A DNA stretch of 64,000 nucleotides from Cryptomeria japonica (taxonomy: Eukaryota > Streptophyta > Pinopsida > Cupressales > Cupressaceae). The stretch spans positions 365,747,667 to 365,811,666 of the forward strand of contig NC_081415.1 of NCBI RefSeq assembly GCF_030272615.1, given 5' to 3'. A model generated the notes under the pieces. It did no database searches. It was given only the letters and a program-made list of their open reading frames with translations, and was not told the DNA's origin. Both the position numbers and the translations under genes were made by a program. This document shows, one piece after another, positions 48,180 through 59,532 of the stretch (position 1 is the first letter of the stretch; each line of letters begins with the position of its first letter).

Positions 48180-48355
48180 GTCAACTGGGTTGCGCGAGTC
48201 CATATGAAAGACTCGCAAATCCGACCAAAAGACTCGCGCGAGTCCTTGCAAAAGACTCGCTAGTCTTTCATATGGACTCGCTAGGACTCCCCTTGCGAGT
48301 CCTTGGCGAGTCGACTCGTGGCTCCCATAGACTCGTGAGTCCACGAGTCTTAAAA
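48180..48355. repeat. hAT right subterminal GACTCG repeats
   Basis: A dozen or more GACTCG/CGAGTC words in both directions within 175 bp, some paired as GCGCGAGTCC or as AGACTCGCTAGTCTTT. They mirror the left-end block and lie beside the TIR on the promoter side of the transposase gene. Confidence 0.8.
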
Positions 48356-48360
48356 CCATG

Positions 48361-49014
48361 GTACACATGATTACATTGGAGAAATACTTGTTAAGATCAT
48401 GTGAGGCATATTGTCTTAGAGAGCTAATTATAGAGACTAAGATATTGCCTAACAAGAAGATCCTACAATTTGATAATGTTTGGTTTGTGATGGATACTTC
48501 ACCATGGAGTTCGTTGGAGGCAAAAAACATAAAAGCTAAGGAGGTGCATGCATGGATCAATTTTATGATAGCTAAGGCAGCTAGGAGAACATGTGACTTC
48601 TTCTTGAGGGGGTTGAATGGTAATGGATCCTTGTTTGTTGGTGATAGTGGAAGCACTCCCAAGATGATTCTAGGTCTAATTTTTCGTTCCAGCAATGTTG
48701 TTGCCTCTTGCACCAGCAATATTGAGAGGATATACATGTCTGATTTTGCACACATGATGGATACCTTTCAGATTTTCATGAGACCCATCAGTCCTAGAGT
48801 GATATTCTCTAATGGAGATTTGATGAGGGACATTTATCCCTTCCTTTGCAGCTTATATGATGATGTTCATTCACCCCACTCTTGGTATAAGGGTGAATGG
48901 AACAGCTGGTTTCTTTTGGACAGCAGTTTGTCACACAATGTTTTTCATGATTCACATGCTTTGTGGTGTCTAGAAAGAGTCTCTACAAAAAAAATTCAGT
49001 TTATATCAGAGTAG
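48361..49014 (+). CDS. C-terminal ORF of the non-autonomous LTR element, interrupted by the hAT
   Basis: Open from the hAT TSD to TAG 49012; with the hAT removed, the frame text joins KFDIPCF upstream to VHMITLEKYLLRSC. The visible protein (about 218 aa) has no motif I recognise; segments include PWSSLEAKNIKAKEVHAWIN and CTSNIERIYMSDFAHMMD. The apparent ATG at 48358 straddles the hAT edge, so it is not the native start. It ends 260 bp before the 3' LTR. Function unknown. Confidence 0.5.
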   Translation, partial: VHMITLEKYLLRSCEAYCLRELIIETKILPNKKILQFDNVWFVMDTSPWSSLEAKNIKAKEVHAWINFMIAKAARRTCDFFLRGLNGNGSLFVGDSGSTPKMILGLIFRSSNVVASCTSNIERIYMSDFAHMMDTFQIFMRPISPRVIFSNGDLMRDIYPFLCSLYDDVHSPHSWYKGEWNSWFLLDSSLSHNVFHDSHALWCLERVSTKKIQFISE

Positions 49015-49238
49015 AGCAGTATAAACATGGTGGAGTAAGGCAAAACTTTGGTAAATTTTCTGATTACATGAAGAGGATCATTGTTCTTATGAGAATTAGG
49101 GTCTTCAAGATTTGCTTCACATCTATGTTGCAGCATTGTATACTTCATGTGAGACCATGCAAAGGTCCTAGGTTAATCTGGGATCCAGGTATTGGCTGGA
49201 AGATTTGAGCTTAATGCAGATCTGATACATGTGATTGC

Positions 49239-49274
49239 TTGAGGAGAAGCAATCTTGGGATGGGATGGGAGGAC
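49239..49274 (+). other. Polypurine tract before the 3' LTR
   Basis: GAGGAGAAGCAATCTTGGGA followed by TGGGATGGGAGGAC, directly before TGTAATGTCC. Confidence 0.85.
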
Positions 49275-50145
49275 TGTAATGTCCCCTTTTCTTTGAGTGA
49301 TCATTAATTAATTAAATGTCAAATAGTCCCAAGTCCTATGGGGTTATTTAAATTTAATTAATTAGCAACTGGACATACTATATTTTATAAAGTGACTTAA
49401 TAATAATGTCAATGACAAATTATAAAGTAAAGTCACTTTTGAGGGGAAAAGTGAATTAAAAGAGAAATAAAATAAAGTATTACTTTCGAAAAGGAAAAGT
49501 ATTATAAAAGGAGGAAAAACTAAAAAGTGCAATGAGGATTCATTCTTGAGTTGTCATTTTCAAAGCAACTTTTCCTTGAGAGCTAGAGAGCTTTAGCTAT
49601 TTGGACGGAAACCCAAATCAACCTACTTGGTGAATTCATCTCAGAATTCATAGTTGTGCTTTATTATTCAATTTGGAGAGATTTGTGGAGTTTCACAGTT
49701 ATATCTTTGCAGGTTGAAATGTTACTGGAAAGGTTTTGAGCATCATTCTATGTCTTTCTAGTATGTACAAACCTATTGATAGGTTTGATGTGTAGTGACA
49801 AATTTCTGAGTTGTATTTGGGCATGTTTGGCCTATGTATTTGGATGTAATTGCATGTTCAGAATTTCTAATTTGTAGCAACAAACTGAATAATCCTGAAA
49901 TCAGATTTGTTCCATATATATGTTTGCATTTTTTATGCCATGTATGGTTGTATGAATTCTTGATTGAAGATATTATCACAAGGGATCATTATTGGCATAT
50001 GTGTTAGTTGTCCACATTTGTTGTAACCAGAAATATAAACCAGAATTCTATGGTATGGAACAAAAAACTAAAATGCGGAGAATTACGACAAAATTCAGGA
50101 AATTATTTTCAGAATTATAGTGCATATCCTATTTGGGATATTTCA
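49275..50145 (+). repeat. 3' LTR (871 bp)
   Basis: Starts TGTAATGTCCCC and ends GGGATATTTCA. Collinear with 27260-28111; it carries extra bases such as AACTAAAA near 49517 and AATCAG near 49900. Confidence 0.95.
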
Positions 50146-50150
50146 TGGTG

Positions 50151-51117
50151 AGGGTATTTTTCTAGGATATTCTTCAAAAAGTAAAGCCTATAAATGTTTT
50201 AACAAGAGATTGCATAAGATAGTTGAGAGCACTTGGTGAAAATTCTTGAGATTGCTAACTCCTCTGAAAAATTGCAAAGTTGTGATGATGATTTACAGAA
50301 TGGTGAGGCAGAAAATGCTGATCATTCAACTTCTTCTAGTGTCCAAGTTGGGACGGCAAGTAACAATGCTGGAAATAACCTTGAAAACAATTAAAATGGA
50401 GTTGGTACACATTTTGAGGGTGGAACAACAGGTAATCAGTTTGATACAGCAGAAACATCGGTTGGTCTTACACCTTCACATGATGGAAATAGATCTACAA
50501 GCAAAACTTCTCTTAAAAATTCATCAAGATTTGTTGACAAGAACCATCCTATCAATCAAATCTTGCAAGAGGACAAACCTAGAGCAACAAGGAGAAAAAT
50601 AAACTATTATAAAGATGATGATATTTCTTTGTTGTCCACGATTGAACCTAAAACTTTTGAAGAGTCAACAAAAGACACATCTTGGGTAGCAGCTATGAAA
50701 GAGGAGTTAGAACAAATTCAAAAGAGTGAAAACTTGGGAACTTGTCCCAAGGCCTAAGGAAAAAAATGTGATTGGCACAAAGTGGGTCTTCAAGAATAAA
50801 TTGAATGAGGATGGTCAAGTGGTGAGAAACAAGGCAAGGTTAGTATGTAAGGGATATGCCTAGGTTGAAGGTATAGATTTTGATGAAACCTTTGCACCTG
50901 TTGCTCATTTAGAGGCAATTAGAAGGTTCTTAGCCTTTTGCTTCCTTTAAAGGTTCTAAAGTCTTTCAAATGAATGTTAAATCTGCCTTCTTGATAGAAA
51001 TTTGAATAAAGAAGTTTATGTAGAACAACCTGATGGATTTGTGTTATCAGCAAATCAAGATTATGTATGCCAGCTAAAGAAGATTCTTTATGGCCTCAAA
51101 CAAAATGTGTCTACACT
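50151..51117 (+). pseudogene. Ty1-copia integrase end and reverse transcriptase start
   Basis: Picks up as GIFLGYSSKSKAYKCFNKR, which follows FDPRVG at 27254 after removal of the LTR element. Then a linker and DTSWVAAMKEELEQIQ, IGTKWVFKNKLNEDGQ, VRNKARLVCKGYA (stop), DFDETFAPVAHLEAIR and EQPDGFVL, ending at LKKILYGLKQ. Several frameshifts and stops. The RT catalytic YVDD part is missing: other DNA begins near 51118-51150. Confidence 0.9.
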
Positions 51118-53639
51118 GGATTGATACCAATGATGAATAATAAAAAACTGGGCCGACCAGGTGACCTAAAAATAGGTGCTCTCTCCAAGAATCTTGGAGA
51201 ACCCATCAAAAGCCAAAATTCACCTTAGAAAGTGTCATAGGAATCCTCTAGACCAACTGAGCTCATTGCCGACATCAAGCATCCCCTCTGACAAGGCTGA
51301 TCATCACCGAGAAAGTCGGAGCTAACTATAATGTTGAAGTGACCGAAAATGGAGCTTATAAATTTAGCACAAAATATTTTGTTGTAGGTAGAAGGTGGAA
51401 GAAGAAATTGGAGATGTGTTTTGGATTTTTGAAGCCCATAGGAGAAGTTCAGAGTCATTGATCGGAGCTAGTGTTAGTATAGAGCTACCTAATTTTCACG
51501 TGAATGTTAAATTATGTTTCAAAGTTGATCATGTGTAATCTTGAAAATCTGTAGATCAGTTGGATATCTATTTTACGAGACAAGGTTCTATTCAAATTCT
51601 CCCATGAAATCAAATGTAATCTTGTGACATGTTATGTAATAAAAATAAGCGATTTTTCCCATGTCTAGTATCTCTATTTTAATGCTAAAATCAGCAAGGG
51701 TGAAGTGAATGTTTTGGTTTTGTTTCAGATCTCACACCAGTATCATAGGGTCTTGAAAATTGCCTTTGGAGCTGCTGTAAATTAGTAATATCAGTTTTTG
51801 AATACCCAATTATAACAGATCCAAATTTCAGCTTGACTGGTTTAAGTTTATGTAGCTAGTTTTCCGAAATTCCCAAGCTAAATATTGATCTTTTGATATT
51901 GTTTTTCATATCAATTGTATTCACATTTTAGACCCCATAATGAGTCCCTTGGAGAGGTGTAGCGATGTCTTGTTGCAAGGAAAAGGTCACCATTTAATTG
52001 GTTCCCTATACTTGACTGCATCAACTAGTGGGCAACTAGTTATTAAATTCAAGGTATTGCCAAAAAAAGCCTACCAAATCCTAGGGGATGTTACAACAAA
52101 TAACATCAATGAGACTACAACTATGTTGAGCCAATGCTTTCAATCCTTGACACACTGATCTCTAGGATCCAACACAAACAAATTTTTAATAGGTTCATGC
52201 TCTATTTATTGCTGTAGCATTTCTGTTTTTATATTTAAGTATCAATTTCTAACTCAATGCCTAATATTTTTTTTGACACATTTCATAGACAAGTATTCAC
52301 TTATTATAAACAGGCTCTTTTCAACATATAATGAGTTATTGTGCTAGTAATAGATTCTTAAACTCGGAAGTGGATATTGCCTTGTACATTACCTGTTAGT
52401 TTCAGTTAAACATACAAATACATTTTAGAAAAGATACCAAATGTCAACGTATAGTATAATTCTACTTAATAACACAAATATATTTACTTACAGAATAGAA
52501 ATCAAGGTAGACCTTTTTGTCGTACTGCTTCTCTCTAACTTCTAGATACTGTTCATGAAAATTGAAAATGTCAATTATGAGTATTAGAACTTCACAAGCC
52601 CAAACTGCCTAGCCTAAAATTGTGTTTCACATATAAGCTAATACAATTTTTTGTCCAGAGAACCATCAATTACAACAAGATATCATTTCCACAAAGCATA
52701 ACTTTCAGAAACACAAGATTTAGAATAAGAAAATTATATGTTTTAACTTTACAAATATGTTAATATTTTATGTATATTAAACATCTTTTCCTCTTCAATT
52801 TAAAAAAAAACAAAAAGGTAGTGGCCTACAAATTTATGCCAAGTGTGTGTAGTCTAATAGAATAGCCAATATAACAAAATTGATTCACATAGTTACACGA
52901 CTTGTCTAGAATCACCTAGACTCGGTTAGTCTCAAGGTGCTTGCATATAAACAAGGTTAGCGAATTCATGACCCATGTGCTCAACAAATCTGTTCAAACC
53001 AACCAAGTCTGCCAAACTGGCCAAACCTCACAAGCCCTGATATTAACTTGATCATTAAGTCAGCACACAAATTAGAAAAATAAAGATAACAAATAAAAAA
53101 ACTCAATCCTAACACTAATATGACCTCTTAATACTCTCAAAAGACATTCATTTCATTTGCAAGCACAAGAAAGAAAAGAAAAAGGGCATTGGAGCTAAAA
53201 TCACAACCAATTGAAGCAAAAACCAGTGTGCAATTTGAGTAGCTAATTTCAATTGAATGCAACTTGAGTAGGTTTTTAGCAGCCCTCAATGCATCTGGAA
53301 GAGTTCATTGTTAATTTGGAGCAACCCACCATCAAGTTGGAGCTGATTTGAAGAGATGTTTTCTTGTTTTGAATCTTCATTTTTTTCAATTCACATGTCT
53401 TCTAAATTTGTTTAACTTTTTTAACTTTAGATTCATAAAACAAGAAATTAAAGAGGGAAATGAAGAGAACTCAGTTTTCCCTCTTTTCTTCTTGTTCCAT
53501 AATGGATTTTTTCTTTTGATTTCTTTCTATGAACAAACCCTAACTGTTTTTTTAGAGCTAAAAACTATAATTGTTAATTAATTTTTCATTTATTTGTGAT
53601 TGCAGCATACTTCAAATTTATAAATTGTTGTAATGCAGG
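51118..53639. other. Unassigned DNA after the copia break
   Basis: AT-rich with no supported gene. A 72-codon plus ORF (51940-52158) begins MSPLERCSDVLLQGKG after an acceptor-like TTTTAG and has balanced composition. It could be an exon fragment, but I do not recognise it. A TATA-like GCTTATAAATTT lies near 51356. No LTR or TIR edges were recognised. Confidence 0.4.
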
Positions 53640-55090
53640 ACCCAATTTCAAAGGATCCTAATTGGACATCATCCCAAGGTCTAAGAAAGTCGAGCTGGTT
53701 TGCAAATTTTTCAAGATGAAAATTAGTGGGAGGAACATTGATAGACCGAAATATCATCTCGCACAAAACCATGCCAAGATGTTACTTTGTGTCTAGATGC
53801 ATCTATTAACATTGTGTGTGAGGGACAAAGTCAATTAGAAACCTTTTATTGACAAAAAGAACCATAAAAAAACATTCACAAAGACTCCTGCTCTTCAATT
53901 CTTCAATTCCCTAGATCTTTGATTGCTAGTGGTAATGGCAATGGCAGTTCCAATGGTAGTGGAAAAGCTTTTGTTGAGCCTAGAGTTTGTGGATCCAAAT
54001 TAGATTCATATATTGTACCACACACTATAGGGTCTCAACTGTCACTTGAGAAAATGGGTTGGAACAACAACCATGAGTCAACAAGGAGTGCAATTAGATA
54101 ATTTTGGTTCTATTGTTTCATTCCATTTCATGCACCTAGGTAATTAATTATTAATTTGTTTCAAAATATACTTTTTAATTTCTTTGTCTCTTGAATTTTT
54201 AAGTTTATGGGCATTTAGAATTTAAATTCTAAATTTTAAAATACTTGTTTTGTTTGGTCTTCTTACTGACAAAACCTAGTAGATATTATTATTTTTGGGC
54301 ACAATTTAAAGGTCTTAATGGTGAGGAGATAAAGGGCCTAATTTTGATTCAAAAGTTGGACAAAATGAATATCGAAATTGATATGCAACATCAGATATGG
54401 AGGAGGAAGGGTTGCACAATCATGATTGTGATTAAAATGATAGGAGGAACAAACATTGTTGAATTTATTTGTTTCCTCAAATGATGCATTTTTCCTAAAA
54501 CATATTGAGTTAGTGATTAAGATTTCAAACTTCTACTTTAGTGATATAACATTAGCATTTCAGATTTTCTTGTCTCTTTCTCAACTATGCTTTAGGAAAA
54601 ACAAAAAATATTGACTTACTGTGTGAGGGTTTAAAGAAAGTCTTAGCTAGCATGGGTGAGGATAATATTGTGCAAATAGATAATGCAACAAACCGTGTCG
54701 TTGTAAGTAGACTCTTGGATAGGAACCCATCCTTATTCTAGACTTCTTGTGTTGCTCATCACCTTGACCTTATATTCACAAAATCCCATAGATCGAAACA
54801 TGTGTGAAGTGTGGTCAAAACATTTGCAAATATCTATAGAACCATGCTTGGGTCCTCAAGTTAGTGAGAAAATACACGGACAAGAGGAAGTTAGTTCATC
54901 TTGAAAAACTTTGCTTTACAATGAACTTTATTACATTGTAGTCCTTGTTTCAATCAAAGGCAATCTTAAGGAACATGTTTGTTAGTGAGAGATGATTTAA
55001 ATCTTAATATGCTAAGAGACCAATGTAAGGTTGACATAGTCGATTGGGTTCACAATAAGAAAATATTTTGGATTATGACGAAAGAGATCG
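53640..55090 (+). pseudogene. Second hAT transposase pseudogene
   Basis: Frame pieces on the plus strand follow hAT order. A BED finger remnant (ELVCKFFKMKISGRNI then KYHLAQ, about 53690-53765) has its second Cys lost. A Gly/Ser-rich stretch and FWFYCFIPFHAPR (about 54100) follow. The DUF659-type core reads GEDNIVQIDNATNRVVVSRL and TSCVAHHLDLIF (54655-54780), then YRTMLGSSS. Many stops and frameshifts. It differs in sequence from the 31611-40995 gene, so it comes from another hAT lineage. TIRs and TSD were not found. Confidence 0.8.
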
Positions 55091-55295
55091 TAGTTATAAG
55101 TTCCTATTTCCATTTTGTGTTGTTTATTTTACTAATTTATCATCTATAATATTTTTTTTTGCTCAAGTTTTTATGTTTACTTCTTTGATCCATTTAACAC
55201 TTTATCTTAATGTTTAATTTAATTGTAGTTCACAAACTTTTATTTATCCTCTTTCAAGTTGTTGAAGGGGAGAAGCCCACAATGGAACTTACATA

Positions 55296-55509
55296 TGATT
55301 ATAATAATAATGATATAACTTATTTAAGAGTTAAGTTAGCCACAAGACAACTACTCGTAACCCCATACACACTAAGATTAAGGAAGTAGCATTTCCCCCT
55401 CATTACAAATGGTATCAAAGCCTTAGTTGGCACCCAAGCCAACTTAGATAATTACTACTTATAGATAATTATAATAATGATTATATAACTTATTTAAGAG
55501 GTAAGGTAG
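55296..55509 (+). mobile_element. TRIM-like element, 3' LTR cut by the 55510 unit
   Basis: A first terminal repeat of about 113 bp (55296-55408) starts TGATTATAATAATAATGATA and ends CATTACA. A PBS-like TGGTATCAAAGCC (55410) and about 45 bp internal follow. The repeat then starts again (about 55466, with ATAACTTATTTAAGAGGTAA) and is broken at 55509 by the insertion of the next unit. Too short to code. Confidence 0.6.
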
Positions 55510-56119
55510 TGTTGTGACGTATTCACACATCGCCCCATTGCAAATGGGGACCCCTACCTTTTTGCTTTCTAGGGTTAGTTTAGTTTGCTTTGTTGCCTGG
55601 TGTTGGCTATTAATCTTTGCATTGAAGGGTCGCCAGGGGGCTCATTAGGGTGGCAGGCTCTGTTTGAGTCAGGTGGATCTCCTCAAGAGGTCAGGTCAAT
55701 TGAGTGATTAGGGGTAATTTAGATCATTCCTACGGTTTTTTTTGTGTACTATCTGGTCGCACTTCAAGTTGCTAAATCAAACCTTGGTTGAATGCATAAT
55801 GTCCTCCTAGGTCCCATCCCTTACATCAAGGGCAGAGCGAATTCGCCTTGAGAAGTCTGGAATGTCATCTTGATCCTCAAATGTCCTGAAATTTGGCTAA
55901 GTCTGGAATGTCATCCTGATCCTGAAATTTGACTAAGTCTGGAAAATTGAAGAATCCTCCAAAAACAAGATTTTGCATTATAACTCCTGGAGGTTCGAAA
56001 CCACTCTCAAACATCCTGATAGTATATATGGAATATAACTTAAAATATAAGAAAGAAAGAATTGTCACTTATACTTAAATGTTATATTCCATATATGAAT
56101 CCTGATGGAGAGGCTAAAA

Positions 56120-57655
56120 TGTCAAATTTCGCTCCCGACCCTTCCAAAGCGTCCAGAGCGAAATTTCACAAAGGACCTAAAGTTTCACCTAAGTCATTGG
56201 TTGGTTGGAGTGATTTGCAAGGATATGGAAGAAAATGCATCAAAAGGTTGAGTCTAAGGCGAAGTCAAGTCAATTTCAAGGTGAATTAAGCCTAGAATAG
56301 GAATTTTGCTCCTGACCCTTCCAAAGGGTCCAGAGCGAATTCCTCTATAAGACACTCTACATTGCCCAAAACTGTGAATTAATCCATGTCCCAGGCATTA
56401 TTGAAGGCAAAACACTTGTTTTGAATGAAGAAATGTGGGGAATGAAGTCAAGATTTGAGCCCAAGGAGGAATTTTACTCCTGACCCTTCCAAAGGGTCCA
56501 GAGCGAAATTCCCATATCCTTTATTCTGCTCTTTGATATGACCAAATTTGTTGACTTCTAAGGCGTGATGGGAAGGCTTTGATGCATGTTTGCCTTTGAA
56601 AGGAGGTTTGAGGTGATGAAATGGTGAAAATCAACCTAGAATGAGAATTTCGCTCCTGACCCTTCCAAAGGGTCCAGAGCGAAATCCTTATTTTGACCCT
56701 CTATTTTGCCTTAAGCACTAGAAGGACCTTGTTTTGAGCTAATTTGGTTGTGGATTGCCTTGATTATGGTGAAAGGAGGTTGGATAAATCAAGTTTGAAG
56801 TGAATTGAGGAGAGAAGAGGTGTGAAATCAACCCAAAGTGTGAATTTCGCTCCTGACCCTTCCAAAGGGTCCAGAGCGAAATTCTCTATAAACACTATTT
56901 TCTTCCTTGTTTGGGACAACATCCTTGTTCCTTGGACATGGTGAGGGTAGATGGGCATGTTCTTTCCTTAGGAAGTGAATGAAAGCATTGAAAAGTGAGG
57001 ATTTTGTCCAAGATTGTGAATTTCGCTCCTGACCCTTCCAAAGGGTCCAGAGCGAAATTCTCCATAAACCTCATTTTCTTCCTTGTTTAGACCAACATCT
57101 TAGTTCCTTGGGCATATTTGGAAGTGGATTGACATGTTTTTTCCTTAGGAAGTGATTAGAAGTGAAGGAGTGAAGGATTTTGTCCTAAATCATGAATTTC
57201 GCTCCTGACCCTTCCAAAGGGTCCAGAGCAAAATTCTTGAAAACACCTATTTTCTCTTTAGATGAGGTCCAAACCTTGGTTCCTATGGCATGGATGGAAG
57301 TGGAGTGATGTATTCTTGCTTTTTGAGGTAGATTGGAGTTGAAGAAATGAAGAATCAAGCCTAAATCTTGAATTTCGCTCCTGACCCTTCCAAAGGGTCC
57401 AGAGCGAAATTCTCAAAATCTCCTCTTTCTCTCAATTTTATGTTAAGACAAGTGTTAATCATGGTGAATTGAGCTTGAAGATGTCCCTAGGCATGCCTTT
57501 GAATACCTTGTGACCACCAAATGTGAAGGAATTGAGCTAAAACTTGAATTGAGCTCCTGACCCTTCCAAAGGGTCCAGAGCAAAATTCTCTAAAGGTCCT
57601 GTCCTTGGCCATAATTTGGAGCGAATTTCTCCTTTCGGGCCTTCTTAGGGGTCAA
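56120..57655 (+). repeat. Hairpin array with period about 176 bp, part 1 (nine copies)
   Basis: Units start near 56125, 56301, 56470, 56645, 56842, 57018, 57194, 57369 and 57546. Each has AATTTCGCTCCTGACCC, TTCC, then AAAGGGTCCAGAGCGAAATT, which folds as ATTTCGCTC with GAGCGAAAT plus ACCCTT with AAGGGT. Spacer text between hairpins is also partly conserved (TTGTTCCTTGG..., TTCCTTAGGAAGTGA). Confidence 0.92.
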
Positions 57656-57719
57656 ACAATGTAATGTCCCTACTAGTTAGAGATCATTAACCTGCAAAAT
57701 AGATTGTTAGAACATAACA

Positions 57720-57827
<108 letters not shown>

Positions 57828-57929
57828 TAATCCAAATTGCAATCTAACTTCAATGCTCAATTAACATAATCATAATTCCTATCTAAAAAAAAAGGATACA
57901 ATGCCATACGTAAGTATGTCCTTAGGTAA

Positions 57930-58240
57930 CCCCTTGGTCCCAAGCCCTTCAGGAAATCGAAGATGAATTCGAATCCTGTCTTGGGTGTAACCTCTTACAC
58001 CCAAGCCCTCCAAGGAAGACCCTTGCCTTTCCTTGCCTTGGGTGATGCCTTCATCATCCAAGTCCACAGAGGGGATTGGTCCGACCTTTGAGTCCTGTCT
58101 TGGGTATAACCTCTTACACCCAAGCCAGCCAAGGAAGACCCTTGCCTTTCCTTGTCTTGGATGATGCCTCCATCATCCAAGTCCTCAAAGGGGATTGACC
58201 CGATCCTTCTCTTCTTGGTTGAGTTTGAGTCAACCAAGCC
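57930..58240. repeat. Series of CTTGG...CCAAG hairpins in the LTR
   Basis: Six stems in 310 bp, all opened by CTTGG and closed by CCAAG: CTTGGTCCCAAG; CTTGGGTGTAA with TTACACCCAAG; CTTGGGTGATG with CATCATCCAAG; the latter two repeated after about 120 bp; then CTTGGTTGA with TCAACCAAG. The matching series in the other LTR is at about 60955-61260. Confidence 0.85.
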
Positions 58241-59199
58241 ATGTAATTGCATAACATTTTCAGTTCATAAACGATCCTTTATGTTAACATGAATTCTTAA
58301 TGCATTCTTTAATTAATTTTTATATATATATCAACATGATTTTTCATCCTTCACATTTGCATTATGTTTCTTAAAATACCTTGTATTCATAATCCTTCTT
58401 GATATGCAACTTATGTATATAACATTTACAAGATTACATTTTATCCCTATTTTATGACTAGTGAATACTATACCTTACGATGTGTATAAATATTCACTAG
58501 ACCACCATGAACATTTCCTATCAATGGACCTTACCCATTACCCATTGTTCATTAATTAATACTAACTAATATTAATGAGCCTTTACCCTTAATACTACCT
58601 ATTAATATTAGTAATAATAAAAACCTTTCATATACTATACCTTTTATTTAATATAGGGCAGGATTCTTACCTTGCTGTCCGCTGACCTCCTTCCTTTTCC
58701 CTGCAGTCCGCTCTCCTACCTTCCCCTTTTTCCTTTCTCCTGCCCTCCTTCCTTCCCCTTTAAACCCCGTGAAGGGATGTGCCCCTCCATAGTCCCCTTT
58801 CGCATGAAGGGGTGCGAGGGTAACCGCAGCCCAGGCTGCATTTACCGTCGCATCCCTTTGTGCGGGGGTGATTGTGGGGGGGGGGGGACTTATTATATTT
58901 TAAATATTCGATGTTTTTTAATATACTAACTATTATATATTTAAATATTGTCATTGTAAATGTATTAAATATTAAATAATACTTTCTTAATATATTTTCT
59001 TTTTTATATTGACATTTAATAATATTTTTCTTTATTATTTTATATATTAAATACATTAATATTTTAATCATTTATTTATAATATTTAATGATTTATTTCT
59101 TCTTTAGGATATTAATCTTTTTTAAATAATTTGTATCAAGTGATATCATGGGGGTTATCACAGTCCCTCCGTCTCAATTTTGCTTGTCCTCAAGCATAT

Positions 59200-59520
59200 T
59201 TAGGTCGGCCTCTTTTTATTTGTGGGGGTGCGGTAAGGAGTGGTGATGACAAATTTTGCTCCTTCTTCTAATTCAATGGAATGTCCAAATCCCCTTTTAG
59301 TGGGTAAACCCAGGGGAATGTCTTTGAAGATTTTTATTATTATTATTATTATTTTATTTTTTTTTGTCTCTCCTAAGGGTGGGTTGTATATCACTATGAA
59401 TGATTTGACCTTCGGTCGGAGATTTATCCAAGACCATTCATTGGGCGACCCACTCTCCTTGATTATGCCTAAGAATTTCTTCCATTTTATTACACGATAC
59501 TGTCTTTGGAGAGCCATCAA
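59200..59520 (-). pseudogene. Gypsy reverse transcriptase N-terminal stub
   Basis: Minus-strand frame with FKDIPLGLPTKRGFGHSIEL then EEGAKFVITTPYR, the start of a Ty3-gypsy RT. It stops within a few codons and is followed directly by the PPT and 3' LTR. An AT-rich run (IIIIII) interrupts it. The rest of RT, RNase H and integrase are absent, so pol was lost by internal deletion. Confidence 0.85.
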
Positions 59521-59532
59521 GAATTCCTTTTA

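Larger units (their letters stand above)
31238..48360 (-). mobile_element. hAT DNA transposon, native about 3.9 kb, carrying two nested units
   Basis: 8-bp TSD GTACACAT at 31230-31237 and 48361-48368. Termini are imperfect TIRs: left CAAAGTTTTAATACTCG, right end (reverse complement) CATGGTTTTAAGACTCG, 14 of 17 matching. GACTCG-rich subterminal blocks lie at both ends. A hAT transposase gene runs on the minus strand. Removing the 33290-40026 and 41298-47790 insertions with their TSDs leaves about 3,883 bp, a normal hAT size. Confidence 0.94.
27260..50145 (+). mobile_element. Non-autonomous LTR retrotransposon, native about 5.8 kb
   Basis: LTRs at 27260-28111 and 49275-50145, TSD TGGTG at 27255-27259 and 50146-50150. 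PBS directly after LTR 1 and PPT directly before LTR 2. Its 17.1 kb hAT insert accounts for the length; without it the element is about 5,755 bp. The internal region codes for proteins I do not recognise and shows no protease, integrase or RT. It split a copia integrase/RT frame that reads through across the junction. Confidence 0.95.
20555..51117 (+). mobile_element. Decayed Ty1-copia element, split by three insertions
   Basis: Pieces in order: end of the 5' LTR (to 21769), PBS (21772), gag (21840-23262), [solo LTR 23268-25653], gag zinc knuckles (25659-26094), protease and integrase (26100-27259), [LTR element 27260-50145], integrase end and reverse transcriptase (50151-51117). The text then stops inside RT, just after YGLKQ. 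The 5' LTR start is lost near the 13906-20554 LTR, and no 3' LTR was found. Confidence 0.85.

Noticed and set aside
58672-58929. 85-codon plus ORF rich in Pro, Phe and Leu (and twin at 61693)
   Set aside because: CT-rich stretch within the LTR on the antisense strand; no domain.
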